Shown in pieces: positions 9,157 to 16,938 of a DNA stretch of 34,473 bases. The notes under the pieces are model-generated. The model did no database searches. It was given only the letters and a program-made list of their open reading frames with translations, and was not told the DNA's origin. The translations under genes were made by a program, and so were the position numbers. The stretch comes from Okeania sp. SIO2C9. Lineage in GTDB: Bacteria > Cyanobacteriota > Cyanobacteriia > Cyanobacteriales > Microcoleaceae. Position 1 is the stretch's first letter. The number at the start of each line of letters is the position of its first letter. Location: the NCBI RefSeq assembly GCF_010672455.1, contig NZ_JAAHGO010000008.1:1-34473 (forward strand). Direction: 5' to 3'.

Positions 9157-9336
9157 ATGGCCGAAACTTCTAAAAAACTAGACAAATCCGAAAATTCTAA
9201 GAATATTGACAATAAAAACAACGACCAACTAAAGGAGCAGGAATCAGATAAACCCGAACCCATTGTAGATGGTATAAAGACACTAGCCCAAGTTAACCCT
9301 GGGGGTGGAACAGGTGGAGGAACACCTTTCCCTTAA
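9157..9336 (+). CDS. Small 59-residue peptide with charged N-terminus and Gly-rich C-terminus
   Basis: ATG at 9157 has a good CAGGAGA 8-9 bases upstream. The product starts MAETSKKLDKSENSKNID, is rich in Lys, Asp, Glu, Asn and Ser up to about residue 34, and ends KTLAQVNPGGGTGGGTPFP. There is no signal peptide and no membrane segment. The two-part layout, with a hydrophilic leader-like half and a short Gly/Pro/Thr tail, resembles precursors of modified peptides, but no maturation enzyme or transporter lies in the window. I do not recognise the family. The gene is supported by the ribosome-binding site and by the dedicated promoter/leader units duplicated upstream of it. Confidence 0.6.
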   Translation: MAETSKKLDKSENSKNIDNKNNDQLKEQESDKPEPIVDGIKTLAQVNPGGGTGGGTPFP

Positions 9337-9467
9337 CTAAAGGGTTAGTCAACAGTATCAATAATAGTCATCTCCAAAAATAAAATCAATTATTGTACAG
9401 AAATTATCAGTTCTTTCCCCCCTATTCCTTACTCCCTATTCCCTCTTTTCTGGAGATGTCTAATACC
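9337..9467. other. Short spacer after the small peptide gene
   Basis: No gene. It includes a TATTCC/TCCCTATTCC-type pyrimidine-rich stretch (9411-9450) and the left octamer (9460-9467) of the next element. I found no clear terminator for the peptide gene. Confidence 0.3.
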
Positions 9468-9634
9468 GGCATTGGTGAAGCGCGTGTATGATATTAATCT
9501 TAATTATTGAGTCCTCAGGAGTCAGGAGTCAGGAGTCAGGAGGGAAGAAAGAAGAATAAAGAGGAATATAAGGAGAAAGTTTTTTGTTCGCGCTATTATC
9601 CGGACATGATATCATACATCTTTTCACCAACGCC
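9468..9634. mobile_element. 167-bp MITE with GGCATTGGTGAA ends and 8-bp target duplication
   Basis: The left end GGCATTGGTGAA and right end TTCACCAACGCC are inverted copies with one mismatch, and the inner TGTATGATAT/ATATCATACA arms also pair. CTAATACC flanks both sides exactly (9460-9467 and 9635-9642). The ends and the 8-bp duplication match the element at 5935-6035, so the two belong to one family. The interior contains a CAGGAGT heptamer repeated about four times (about 9518-9541). Confidence 0.75.
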
Positions 9635-9674
9635 CTAATACCTAATCAAACACTTTCTTAATACCTAAAAGGTA

Positions 9675-9900
9675 AGCATTTCCTAGATCATGCTGCGCAA
9701 ACAGCCGTCAGCTAGCCTCCTCCGGAGGAGCTGCGTTAACAGCTATTGCTTTTAGTTTTAGATAAAAGCTTTACTAATTGAGTCAGAATTAAATTTTACT
9801 ATAAAAGCTGACTTTAAAGCCTATATTCATTAAAACCCCGTTATGATAGCTGAGAGCTGACAGCTAATAGCTGTTTGCTCCGCATTCCGCAGGGGATGCT
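9675..9900. repeat. Dispersed inverted-repeat element, copy A
   Basis: The left arm AGCATTTCC...GCGCAAACAGC (9675-9704) and right arm GCTGTTTGCTCCGCATTCC...ATGCT (ending 9900) are imperfect inverted copies of about 30 bases. Just inside the left arm lie GTCAGCTAGCC and CCTCCGGAGG. A second, rearranged copy with the same words lies at about 31888-32130. It is non-coding and MITE-like. Confidence 0.55.
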
Positions 9901-10040
9901 ACCCCTAAAAGTATATTGCAGGTTTATAAGGTACAGTAATAATAGTTTGTAAACCAGTTTTTTAATGCTGGGAATTTATCAAATCAGGTACTGTACTTTA
10001 TTTACCTGTAATTTGCTGTTTTTAATATTTTGAAAGTGAT

Positions 10041-13000
10041 ATGAAAATGCTTTTTTTGAATAAATTTTCAATCTTTACTATTTTCTCACTAATGTATTTG
10101 ACATTAGAGGATGGGGGACTTTGCATATCGCCAGCCATTGCTCAACTGCAACCAGATAGCACCTTGGGAGAAGAAAAATCAGTCGTTACCCCCAATATCA
10201 ATATCAAAGGAATAGAAAGCGATCGCATAGACGGTGGTGCCCAAAGAGGAGCCAACCTATTTCACAGTTTTCAAGAATTCAATATTCAACAGGGACGAGG
10301 AGTTTACTTTACCAACCCTGATGGAGTTGCAAATATCCTGACTCGCATCACAGGAAATAACGCCTCTAATATATTAGGAACTTTGGGAGTACTAGGAAAT
10401 GCCAATCTATTTTTCATCAACCCCAACGGCATAATTTTTGGACCAGATGCCAAATTAGACATTGGGGGTTCTTTTTATGGAACTACTGCCAATAGCATAT
10501 TATTTGCAAATGGATTTGAATTTGCCACTTCAGACCCCCAAGCTCCTCCGTTACTAACAGTTAACGTTCCCATTGGGTTGAGGTTGCCAGAAAATCCAGG
10601 AAGTATTCAGGTAGAGGGGAAAGGTCATAATTTGAGCTTCGATCCGAATACCTTTTCTTACATCAGAGAAAACCGGAATGCAGGGTTGCAAGTTGCACCA
10701 AGTCAAACGTTAGCTCTAATTGGAGGAGATATATTCTTAAGAGGGGGAAACCTCACTGCAGAAGAGGGGAGAATTGAACTAGGGAGCGTTCAGGGCGGTG
10801 TGGTAGGAATCACTAATTCTGTCAGTGCTCTCAACTATGAAGAAATACCTGTATTTGGCATAATTCAACTATCTCAAGCCAGTTCTTTGGACGTGAGTGG
10901 AGAGGGAGCGGGAAATTTTCAAATTCAAGGTAGGCATCTTGAAATCCGAGATGGTTCAAGAATTTTAGCAAATACTTTGGGAGGGGAAGATGGGGACAAA
11001 TCAACTATTAGAGCCTCTGAGTTCATTGAAATACTAGGAACAACTCCTGACAGTGAAATTTTTAGTGGTATTACGGTAGAGGTAGCTGGAGGAGGAACAG
11101 GTAAAGGCGGAAGTTTAATAATGGAGACAAAAAACTTACGTCTAAGAGAAAGAGGTGAGATAAGTGTTAGTACATTAGGTGAGGGAACAGGAGGGGATTT
11201 AACTATCTCTGCTACTGATATAGAACTGGTAGGAAATCCTGCTGATTTCTTTACTAGGAACACGATTATCAGCGGTATCGTCAAGTTGGGAGGGGAGGGA
11301 AATGCAGGAAATATCAGAATCAAGACAGAAAGTTTACGGGTACTTGATGGAGCGCAGCTCTCTAGTAGTACCTTTGGTCAGGGAAAAGGAGGAAATTTAA
11401 CTATCTCTGCCACCGATATAGAATTAATTGGTACTTCTGATCGTTTTCCCAGTGGTTTGTTTGCTTTAGTAGTGCCACCAGAATTGGTAGTAGACGGAGC
11501 AATAGAATTGGAAAAAATGGGGAATGGAGGTAGTGTGAGGGTTGAGACAGAAAATTTACGGGTACTTGATGGAGCACAAATCAGCAGTAGCACTTTTGGT
11601 CAGGGAAATGCAGGGAATTTAACTATCTCTGCTACAAACATAGAACTTATGGGAACGACTGCTGATGAGCAATTTCCTAGTGCTTTGTTAAACTCTGTAG
11701 AAAAGGAAGCGTCAGGGAATGGAGGAAATGTGACTATTCATACAGAAACTCTAGTAATACAAGATGGAGCAGGAATCGGTGTAGATACCTTTGGCAAGGG
11801 AAATGCAGGGAATTTAACTATCTTTGCTACAGATATAGAAATAATAGGGACTTCTATTAATAGTGGGTCGATTAGTGGTTTGTTTAGCTCAGTAGCAGCA
11901 GAGGCAAAAGGCAATGCAGGAAATATGATACTAGAAACAGAAACTTTACGACTACAAGATGGAGCACAGATCGCAACTGCTACTAGAGGTAAAGAAGATG
12001 GAGGAGATTTAACTATCTCTGCTAAAAATATAGAACTCATTGGCACAGGAACCACTGCTGAGGGTAAAGAATTTTCTAGTGGTTTATTTAGTTCAGTAGC
12101 AGCAGAGGCAAAAGGCAATGCAGGAAATATGATACTAGAAACAGAAACTTTACGACTACAAGATGGAGCACAGATCGTAACTGCTACTATAGGTCAAGGA
12201 GATGGAGGAGATTTAACTATCTCTGCCACTGATATAACACTAATAGGAACTTCTACTGATGATAGACAACTCAGTGAAATCACAGCCTCAGTACAAGAAG
12301 AAGCAATAGGTGATGGAGGAAAGATAACACTCAACACAACAAACCTACAAATCCAAAACGGAGCCAGAATAACAGCTAGCACCTCCGGTCAAGGAAACGC
12401 AGGAAATATAAGCATCTCAGCTAAAAACCTAGAAATAACAGGAACTTCTGCTCAACAGACCCCTAGTAGATTAACCGCAGAAGCAACAGATGAAGGAACA
12501 GGAGCAGGAGGAACATTAATTATCAACACCGAAAATCTCAAGATTCGTGATGAAGCAGAAATCATAGTCAGATCCCAAACTCAAGACCCCGCAGGGAACC
12601 TAGAAATCAACAGCAACAACATCCTTTTAGAAAATCAAGGCAGTCTCAATGCTGAAACCACAGCAGGTAAAGGCAGCATTACCATCAACAATAACAAAGA
12701 CCTGATCCTCCGTCACAAAAGCAATATCACCACTAACGCCACCGGAGCAGCGACTGGAGGCAACATAGAAATCAATACCGAAAACCTAGTCGCCCTCGAA
12801 AACAGCGATATCTCCGCCAACGCTCAAGCAGCCTTCGGAGGCACTATCAACATCACCGCAGCAGGCATATTCGGCACAGAATTCCGCCCCCAACAAACAA
12901 ATAACAGTGACATCACGGCCACCTCAGAACTAGGAGCATCATTCAGTGGGGAAGTCAACCTCAACACCCCAGAGGTAGACCCCAGCGACGGACTCGTACA

Positions 13001-14873
13001 ATTTGATGACACCATCGAAGACATCTCAGCTCTGATAGACCAAAACCCTTGTAAACGAGGAGAAGGCAGTGAATTCACCATTACAGGTCAGGGAGGTTTA
13101 CCTCCTAGTCCCAGAGATTTTCTCAGTCCCCATAACATATCCCAAGAAGAAACTCCTGCTACCCCTGAAAAAAATGTCACCCCATCAGAGCCAGAATTTA
13201 TCGAAGCTCAAGGATGGGTATCCACACCATACGGCATCCAACTCATCGTCAACCCAGATACTGCTATACCTGTTCGCCCCTGGTTAATTCCTCCCAACTG
13301 CGAACAACTAGATGCTCAAAAACTTCAACCCTATCTACTTGCTAGCACTACAGACATAATTCCATCCCCTAACTCTCAACCTCTACAAGTAACCATTCAA
13401 CAATTCAACTTTCAAGGTAATACAAAATTTAACCACGAAGAACTACAACAACAACTCACACCATACCTCAACAAACCCATCGCCTTCGAGCAACTGATAG
13501 CAGCTCGCACTGCCATTACAGAATATTACACCAAAAATAACTACATCACATCAGGCGCTTTTATCCCCCCCCAAACCATTACTGAAAACGGCATAGTTAC
13601 TATCCAAGTAGTAGAAGGAAAAATTGATGAAATTGACATTAATATCAAAGGCAGATTAAATGAAAATTATATCAAAAGTCGCTTAGAAAAAGCAACAATA
13701 GCTCCCATTAATCAAGAAAAACTGCTATCAGCCTTACAATTATTGCAACTCGACCCATTAATTGACAATATTTCAGCGGAACTCTCAGCAGGAGTTAGAC
13801 CAGATACCAGTGTATTAGCAGTGGAAGTCGTCACCGCTAACCCCTGGCAAATAGCAGCTATCAGTAATAACGGCAGAGTACCAAGTGTCGGAACTTTTCG
13901 ACGAGGAATAGAAGTAGGTCATGGCAACCTCACAGGTATGGGCGACAGTTTCAATACTCTCTATACCAACACTGACGGCAGCGATCTAGTAGAATTATCT
14001 TATGCAATTCCTGTAAATTCTCGCAATGGTCGCATAGAAATGTTTTATCGCCATCAGGATAATGAAGTCATAGAATCACCTTTTGAAAGACTAGATATTG
14101 AATCAAATTCTAATACCTACGAATTATCATTTCGTCAACCAATAATACAAACACCAAGGCAAGAATTTAGTGTGGGGTTAGGTGCCACGAGGCGAGATAG
14201 TCAAACATCAGTTTTAGGAGAAAACTTTCCATTATCAGAAGGCGCTAATGATGATGGTGAGACTAAACTATCAATATTGAAATTTTTCCAAGATTATCAA
14301 TTACGAGGAGATAATCAAGTTTTGGCACTGAATTCTCAGTTTAATATGGGGTTGGGAATATTGGATGCGACTGTGAATAGTGATGAACCAGATAGTCGGT
14401 TTTTTTATTGGCGTGGTCAGGGACAATGGGTGCGCTCCTTAGCAACAGATACTCTATTAGTAGTGGGTGCAGATGTGCAGTTATCTCCATCAGATTTGGT
14501 GCCATTAGAAAGGTTTGCTTTAGGAGGATACAGGAGTGTGAGAGGTTATCGTCAAGATACTCGTTTAACTGATAATGGAGCCTTGGGTACGGTGGAGTTA
14601 AGGTTGCCTGTGCCATGGGTTTCAGGGAAGAATAGGTTATTTCAGGTAGTACCATTTATTGATGGTGGGGTGGCCTGGAATAGTGATGGCGAGGAGGTGT
14701 CGGGGACGAATGCTTTGGCAGCGGTGGGAGTGGGGTTGCAGGTAAAGTTATGGGATAAGATTAATCTGCGGTTGGATTATGGAATTCCGTTGATTGATGT
14801 GGATTCGCGCGATCGTACTGCTCAGGAGGAGGGGTTTTATTTTTCTGTGTCTTCTTCCCCTTTTTCGTTCTAG
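10041..14873 (+). CDS. Fused two-partner secretion protein: TpsA-like adhesin joined to TpsB-like outer-membrane pore
   Basis: This 1610-residue protein has a signal peptide (cleavage probably after AIA at 32-34) and a TPS/haemagglutination-activity domain (about 45-180) with NPDG (92-95) and NPNGI (127-131). A long beta-helix follows (about 220-1000), built of repeats around DGAQI...GGDLTISATDIEL. The TpsA-like tail EFTITGQGGLPPSP comes at about residue 1010. Without a stop, a ShlB/FhaC-type POTRA domain follows (about 1117-1195), then an Omp85-like beta-barrel with RSVRGYRQD (about 1500) and a C-terminal Phe. In most systems these are two proteins, the secreted adhesin and its transporter; here one frame encodes both. 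Residues about 612-680 and 680-748 are a near-identical 68-residue (204-bp) duplication. The last 113 bases overlap the convergent gene at 14761. Confidence 0.93.
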   Translation: MKMLFLNKFSIFTIFSLMYLTLEDGGLCISPAIAQLQPDSTLGEEKSVVTPNINIKGIESDRIDGGAQRGANLFHSFQEFNIQQGRGVYFTNPDGVANILTRITGNNASNILGTLGVLGNANLFFINPNGIIFGPDAKLDIGGSFYGTTANSILFANGFEFATSDPQAPPLLTVNVPIGLRLPENPGSIQVEGKGHNLSFDPNTFSYIRENRNAGLQVAPSQTLALIGGDIFLRGGNLTAEEGRIELGSVQGGVVGITNSVSALNYEEIPVFGIIQLSQASSLDVSGEGAGNFQIQGRHLEIRDGSRILANTLGGEDGDKSTIRASEFIEILGTTPDSEIFSGITVEVAGGGTGKGGSLIMETKNLRLRERGEISVSTLGEGTGGDLTISATDIELVGNPADFFTRNTIISGIVKLGGEGNAGNIRIKTESLRVLDGAQLSSSTFGQGKGGNLTISATDIELIGTSDRFPSGLFALVVPPELVVDGAIELEKMGNGGSVRVETENLRVLDGAQISSSTFGQGNAGNLTISATNIELMGTTADEQFPSALLNSVEKEASGNGGNVTIHTETLVIQDGAGIGVDTFGKGNAGNLTIFATDIEIIGTSINSGSISGLFSSVAAEAKGNAGNMILETETLRLQDGAQIATATRGKEDGGDLTISAKNIELIGTGTTAEGKEFSSGLFSSVAAEAKGNAGNMILETETLRLQDGAQIVTATIGQGDGGDLTISATDITLIGTSTDDRQLSEITASVQEEAIGDGGKITLNTTNLQIQNGARITASTSGQGNAGNISISAKNLEITGTSAQQTPSRLTAEATDEGTGAGGTLIINTENLKIRDEAEIIVRSQTQDPAGNLEINSNNILLENQGSLNAETTAGKGSITINNNKDLILRHKSNITTNATGAATGGNIEINTENLVALENSDISANAQAAFGGTINITAAGIFGTEFRPQQTNNSDITATSELGASFSGEVNLNTPEVDPSDGLVQFDDTIEDISALIDQNPCKRGEGSEFTITGQGGLPPSPRDFLSPHNISQEETPATPEKNVTPSEPEFIEAQGWVSTPYGIQLIVNPDTAIPVRPWLIPPNCEQLDAQKLQPYLLASTTDIIPSPNSQPLQVTIQQFNFQGNTKFNHEELQQQLTPYLNKPIAFEQLIAARTAITEYYTKNNYITSGAFIPPQTITENGIVTIQVVEGKIDEIDINIKGRLNENYIKSRLEKATIAPINQEKLLSALQLLQLDPLIDNISAELSAGVRPDTSVLAVEVVTANPWQIAAISNNGRVPSVGTFRRGIEVGHGNLTGMGDSFNTLYTNTDGSDLVELSYAIPVNSRNGRIEMFYRHQDNEVIESPFERLDIESNSNTYELSFRQPIIQTPRQEFSVGLGATRRDSQTSVLGENFPLSEGANDDGETKLSILKFFQDYQLRGDNQVLALNSQFNMGLGILDATVNSDEPDSRFFYWRGQGQWVRSLATDTLLVVGADVQLSPSDLVPLERFALGGYRSVRGYRQDTRLTDNGALGTVELRLPVPWVSGKNRLFQVVPFIDGGVAWNSDGEEVSGTNALAAVGVGLQVKLWDKINLRLDYGIPLIDVDSRDRTAQEEGFYFSVSSSPFSF

Positions 14874-15705
14874 CAAATGTGGAATTGTCTGCGGTTGTCT
14901 GATAATTCGGTTCTGTTGTAAAACGTTCCTGGACTAAATCCTGTAAATCTTTTTCCCAGGCTTTAATCTCAGGTGTTTTGGGCGTAGGACCTTTTTTATT
15001 GCTTTTAGACTCTGGCTCGTCTACTGTTTCTGTCTCAGGGTCAGCTTCTTGTTTTGGGTGCAAATAATTTCCCACAATCTCTTCAAGTAATTTTTCCGGC
15101 TTGACTCCCTGTTGTTTGGCCAAAGCTCTTAATTTGTCCCAGACATCTCTGGGTAGTTTTGCTGTGGCTAAGGGGTGTGCAGTTTCCCCAGTAATAGTAG
15201 TTTCTATGTAATTTGCTGTAATAGGTTTGGATTGATTCTTTGCTTTATCCAACACTTCTTGCCAACAGCTCGTAGTTTTATCAGTTTCCTCGCTGACTTG
15301 ATTGACAGAAGTGGCTAATCTTGTGGCTTGAGACACGTTGTCTGGTAGTTCGGTAAATCCTTGCAATATCAAGTTCCAAGATGTTTGGGCAGCTTTAATG
15401 ACTTGTTTGACGTAATAGACCGATTTTTTCAAACCTTTTACGCAATATTGTTTGAAGGTTTTAAATCCTAAATTTTCATAAAGCTTATAAATTTGAAAAG
15501 CTCTCAAAGCCATGCCTTCTTTGATATAGGCATATCTGTCGGCCAGCATATCTATTTCCAGAGAGGCGATCGCCTCATCGCCATTTTTCCAGGTTTCGTG
15601 CCAAAACAAATCGCAAAATTTATCTAGATGGCCATCGGCCCATTGGGGAAGTTCTGGGTCATTAAAAGGTATCTCGAATCCGTGGTTGTATAAGTTTCCA
15701 ATCAT
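14761..15705 (-). CDS. Predicted DNA-binding protein with HTH-like and RHH-like domains
   Basis: This 314-residue protein is of a kind often seen on cyanobacterial plasmids and phage-like regions. Residues about 68-170 look like a ParB-type or phage-type helix-turn-helix unit (YENLGFKTFKQYC, then LPDNVSQATRLA and SKPITANYIETTI). Residues 183-215 (LPRDVWDKLRALAKQQG...) resemble a ribbon-helix-helix. The C-terminus from about 220 is a Lys/Pro/Thr-rich, probably disordered tail. The final 38 codons lie antisense to the end of the adhesin-pore gene, so the natural stop may have been lost or the tail extended. No Shine-Dalgarno sequence is obvious. Its upstream region carries the 38-bp box shared with the RHH modules. 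Function is inferred only from fold resemblance. Confidence 0.6.
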   Translation of the reverse strand: MIGNLYNHGFEIPFNDPELPQWADGHLDKFCDLFWHETWKNGDEAIASLEIDMLADRYAYIKEGMALRAFQIYKLYENLGFKTFKQYCVKGLKKSVYYVKQVIKAAQTSWNLILQGFTELPDNVSQATRLATSVNQVSEETDKTTSCWQEVLDKAKNQSKPITANYIETTITGETAHPLATAKLPRDVWDKLRALAKQQGVKPEKLLEEIVGNYLHPKQEADPETETVDEPESKSNKKGPTPKTPEIKAWEKDLQDLVQERFTTEPNYQTTADNSTFARTKKGKKTQKNKTPPPEQYDRANPHQSTEFHNPTAD

Positions 15706-15838
15706 AAGAAAGTAAGAAAAAGTCAGGTTAGTAAGTAAGGGATGAAGTAAGGAGATCGAACCCTACCCCAAAAGATATCCATTAGATAGTCACTGAGAAC
15801 AAGTATGCTTATATCGCTTAAGCACTAGGTTTTAACTG

Positions 15839-15876
15839 TTTGAACTGCTCCGTTGGGCGTCACCTCCTGAAAATTA
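15839..15876. promoter_or_regulatory. 38-bp conserved box, copy a (contains TCACCTCCT)
   Basis: The 38 bases starting TTTGAACTGCTCCG and ending AAATTA match the copy at 16573-16610 at 36 of 38 positions. Both lie 101-103 bases before their RHH start codons. The plus strand contains TCACCTCCT (15860-15868), so the minus strand reads AGGAGGTGA, a maximal Shine-Dalgarno sequence, followed by a 12-codon frame containing PNGAVQT. It could be the start of a divergent leader peptide or a shared regulatory site. Confidence 0.5.
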
Positions 15877-15957
15877 TTTCTGTATAAATGTAATTTCATA
15901 ATAACTTCTGTATACAATAGTTGTCAAGAGTTTAGTTAGAATCTTTCTATACAGAAA
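15877..15957. promoter_or_regulatory. Candidate operator array of RHH module a (TTCTGTATA motifs)
   Basis: Three related sites lie just before the first RHH gene: TTTCTGTATA (15877-15886), CTTCTGTATACAA (15905-15917) and the inverted TATACAGAAA (15948-15957). RHH repressors often bind such repeated short sites to control themselves. TGTATACAAT also offers a -10-like TATACA or ACAAT sequence. Confidence 0.5.
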
Positions 15958-15978
15958 CAATGGATACTTTAGAAGGAC

Positions 15979-16179
15979 ATGGCAAGACATCCAATTCATG
16001 GAGTGAGAAAAGAACGAATCAACTTGACGATAACGCCAGAATCTCGGCGAAGGTTGAAACAGATAGCAGAAGCTTTGAACACCAGTCAAGGAGAACTACT
16101 GGAGAAGTGGATAAAAGCATGGGACAAACTGGAATCCGTTGGATTATTGGGGGAATACTTGGCCTGTTCCGCGAAGTAA
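15979..16179 (+). CDS. RHH-type DNA-binding protein, module a, frame A
   Basis: A 66-residue frame starts MARHPIHGVRKERINLTIT, continues with TPESRRRLKQIAEALNTSQG and stops at TAA after GEYLACSAK. The short basic strand followed by two helices fits a CopG/Arc-type ribbon-helix-helix repressor. The start is set by match to the paralogue at 16711, which also begins MARHP; an AAGGA is only a few bases upstream. From about residue 47 the minus-one frame carries an overlapping coiled-coil frame (16119-16358). Five G bases at 16149-16153 (TTG GGG GAA in this frame) are a possible slippage point that would join the two frames into a 126-residue protein. Confidence 0.65.
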   Translation: MARHPIHGVRKERINLTITPESRRRLKQIAEALNTSQGELLEKWIKAWDKLESVGLLGEYLACSAK

Positions 16180-16358
16180 TAGACGAAGCTTTGAGTTATA
16201 TGGACGAGCATGGCGAAAGATTAGAAAAAAGACTGATAGATCATAAAAATAAAAAAGCTAGTTTTTTAGAGAAGTCAGCAGCACTGGAGAAGGAAATCAG
16301 TCGCCTATTGGAACAGGTCGAAAAGCTTCCAGAAGAATCAACAACAGAAGAAGAATAA
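16119..16358 (+). CDS. Coiled-coil frame B of module a, overlapping in the -1 frame
   Basis: From ATG 16119 this frame encodes 79 residues, MGQTGIRWIIGG... then a charged helical region (SYMDEHGERLEKRL, AALEKEISRLLEQVEKL) and an acidic end. The frame is open upstream to 15960, but that part is out-of-frame shadow of the RHH region. It aligns with frame B of module b (HGDRL, K..LGKMGALEEEV). It may be translated from the internal ATG, with GGAGAAG about 10 bases upstream, or made as a -1 frameshift extension of the RHH protein. A terminator follows 10 bases after the stop. Confidence 0.55.
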   Translation: MGQTGIRWIIGGILGLFREVIDEALSYMDEHGERLEKRLIDHKNKKASFLEKSAALEKEISRLLEQVEKLPEESTTEEE

Positions 16359-16368
16359 ACTCAGGGAG

Positions 16369-16398
16369 CCGATCACAGCAATGTGGTCGGTATTTTTT
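16369..16398 (+). terminator. Terminator of RHH module a
   Basis: CCGATCACA (16369-16377) pairs with TGTGGTCGG (16382-16390), including one G-T wobble, around a GCAA loop; TATTTTTT follows. The same hairpin with two base changes ends module b. It is a clean intrinsic terminator. Confidence 0.85.
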
Positions 16399-16572
16399 CA
16401 AGCCAAAAATTTTACACGACCAATACGCTCAACTCGCCACAGGTCAACACAAGGCAAAATCTTTCAACTCAGACAATATAACCCTCAACTTTACCGAAAA
16501 ATTTGGGTAGTTACGCTTCCTCTTTTAATTAGGATAAATATGTCAGTTAAGTCTTAGGTTTGATTTGAGATG
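16399..16572. other. Spacer between the two RHH modules
   Basis: No gene or clear signal is seen between the terminator of module a and the conserved box of module b. Confidence 0.4.
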
Positions 16573-16610
16573 TTTGAACTGCTCCGTTGGGCATCACCTC
16601 CTGGAAATTA
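16573..16610. promoter_or_regulatory. 38-bp conserved box, copy b (contains TCACCTCCT)
   Basis: This is the second copy of the box at 15839-15876, with 36 of 38 bases identical. On the minus strand AGGAGGTGATG is followed by a 15-codon frame reading MPNGAVQTSQIKPKT and a stop. The conserved PNGAVQT in both copies, with synonymous freedom untested, leaves open a leader peptide or a non-coding regulatory site. Confidence 0.5.
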
Positions 16611-16692
16611 AATCCGGATTGTATTGTTTACTATATTAATTATCCGGATAGAATAAGTCAAGTGGTTCAGATAAAATTTTTCTATCCGTATA
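16611..16692. promoter_or_regulatory. Candidate operator array of RHH module b (TATCCGGATA motifs)
   Basis: Palindromes AATCCGGATT (16611-16620) and TATCCGGATA (16642-16651) and the variant TATCCGTATA (16683-16692) stand before the second RHH gene, at spacings comparable to the sites of module a but with a different sequence. This suggests autoregulation by two paralogues with separated specificity. Confidence 0.55.
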
Positions 16693-16710
16693 CAATGGCT
16701 AATAAAACAA

Positions 16711-16938
16711 ATGGCGAGACATCCAAATTACGATGAGAAGAAAACCAGCTTGGAAATAAGCTTGACTCCCAAGGCAAAAACGAGGTTGGGGCAGATGGCG
16801 AAAGCATTGGGCCTGAGTCGGAGCGAACTAATAGAACAGTGGGTCAGGCAAGAATCTTCACCGGGGGGAAACGCGAAACTCTTGGGAAAATTCTTGAACA
16901 ACTTCAAGAGTTGCAACGTGAACATATTAAATATATAG
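16711..16938 (+). CDS. RHH-type DNA-binding protein, module b, frame A
   Basis: A 75-residue frame starts MARHPNYDEKKTSLEISLT, continues with PKAKTRLGQMAKALGLSRSE and IEQWVRQ, and ends NFKSCNVNILNI. It is a CopG-like ribbon-helix-helix paralogue of the gene at 15979. The last 30 or so residues overlap the coiled-coil frame in the -1 relation. Two textbook X-XXY-YYZ heptamers occur in this frame inside the overlap: G-GGG-GGA (16863-16869) and G-GGA-AAA (16884-16890). A -1 slip at the latter gives ...NAKLLGK-ILEQLQELQ and a 126-residue product, the same length as the equivalent fusion in module a. There is no clear Shine-Dalgarno sequence. Confidence 0.7.
   Translation: MARHPNYDEKKTSLEISLTPKAKTRLGQMAKALGLSRSELIEQWVRQESSPGGNAKLLGKFLNNFKSCNVNILNI

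Noticed and set aside
15745-15775. tRNA-like GGTTCGATC on the minus strand
   Set aside because: The T-arm bases do not pair properly and no anticodon or acceptor stem could be found around it.
15960-16118. Frame B of module a starting at ATG 15960
   Set aside because: Its first 50 codons are an out-of-frame shadow of the RHH gene and have no counterpart in module b, where that frame has a stop.
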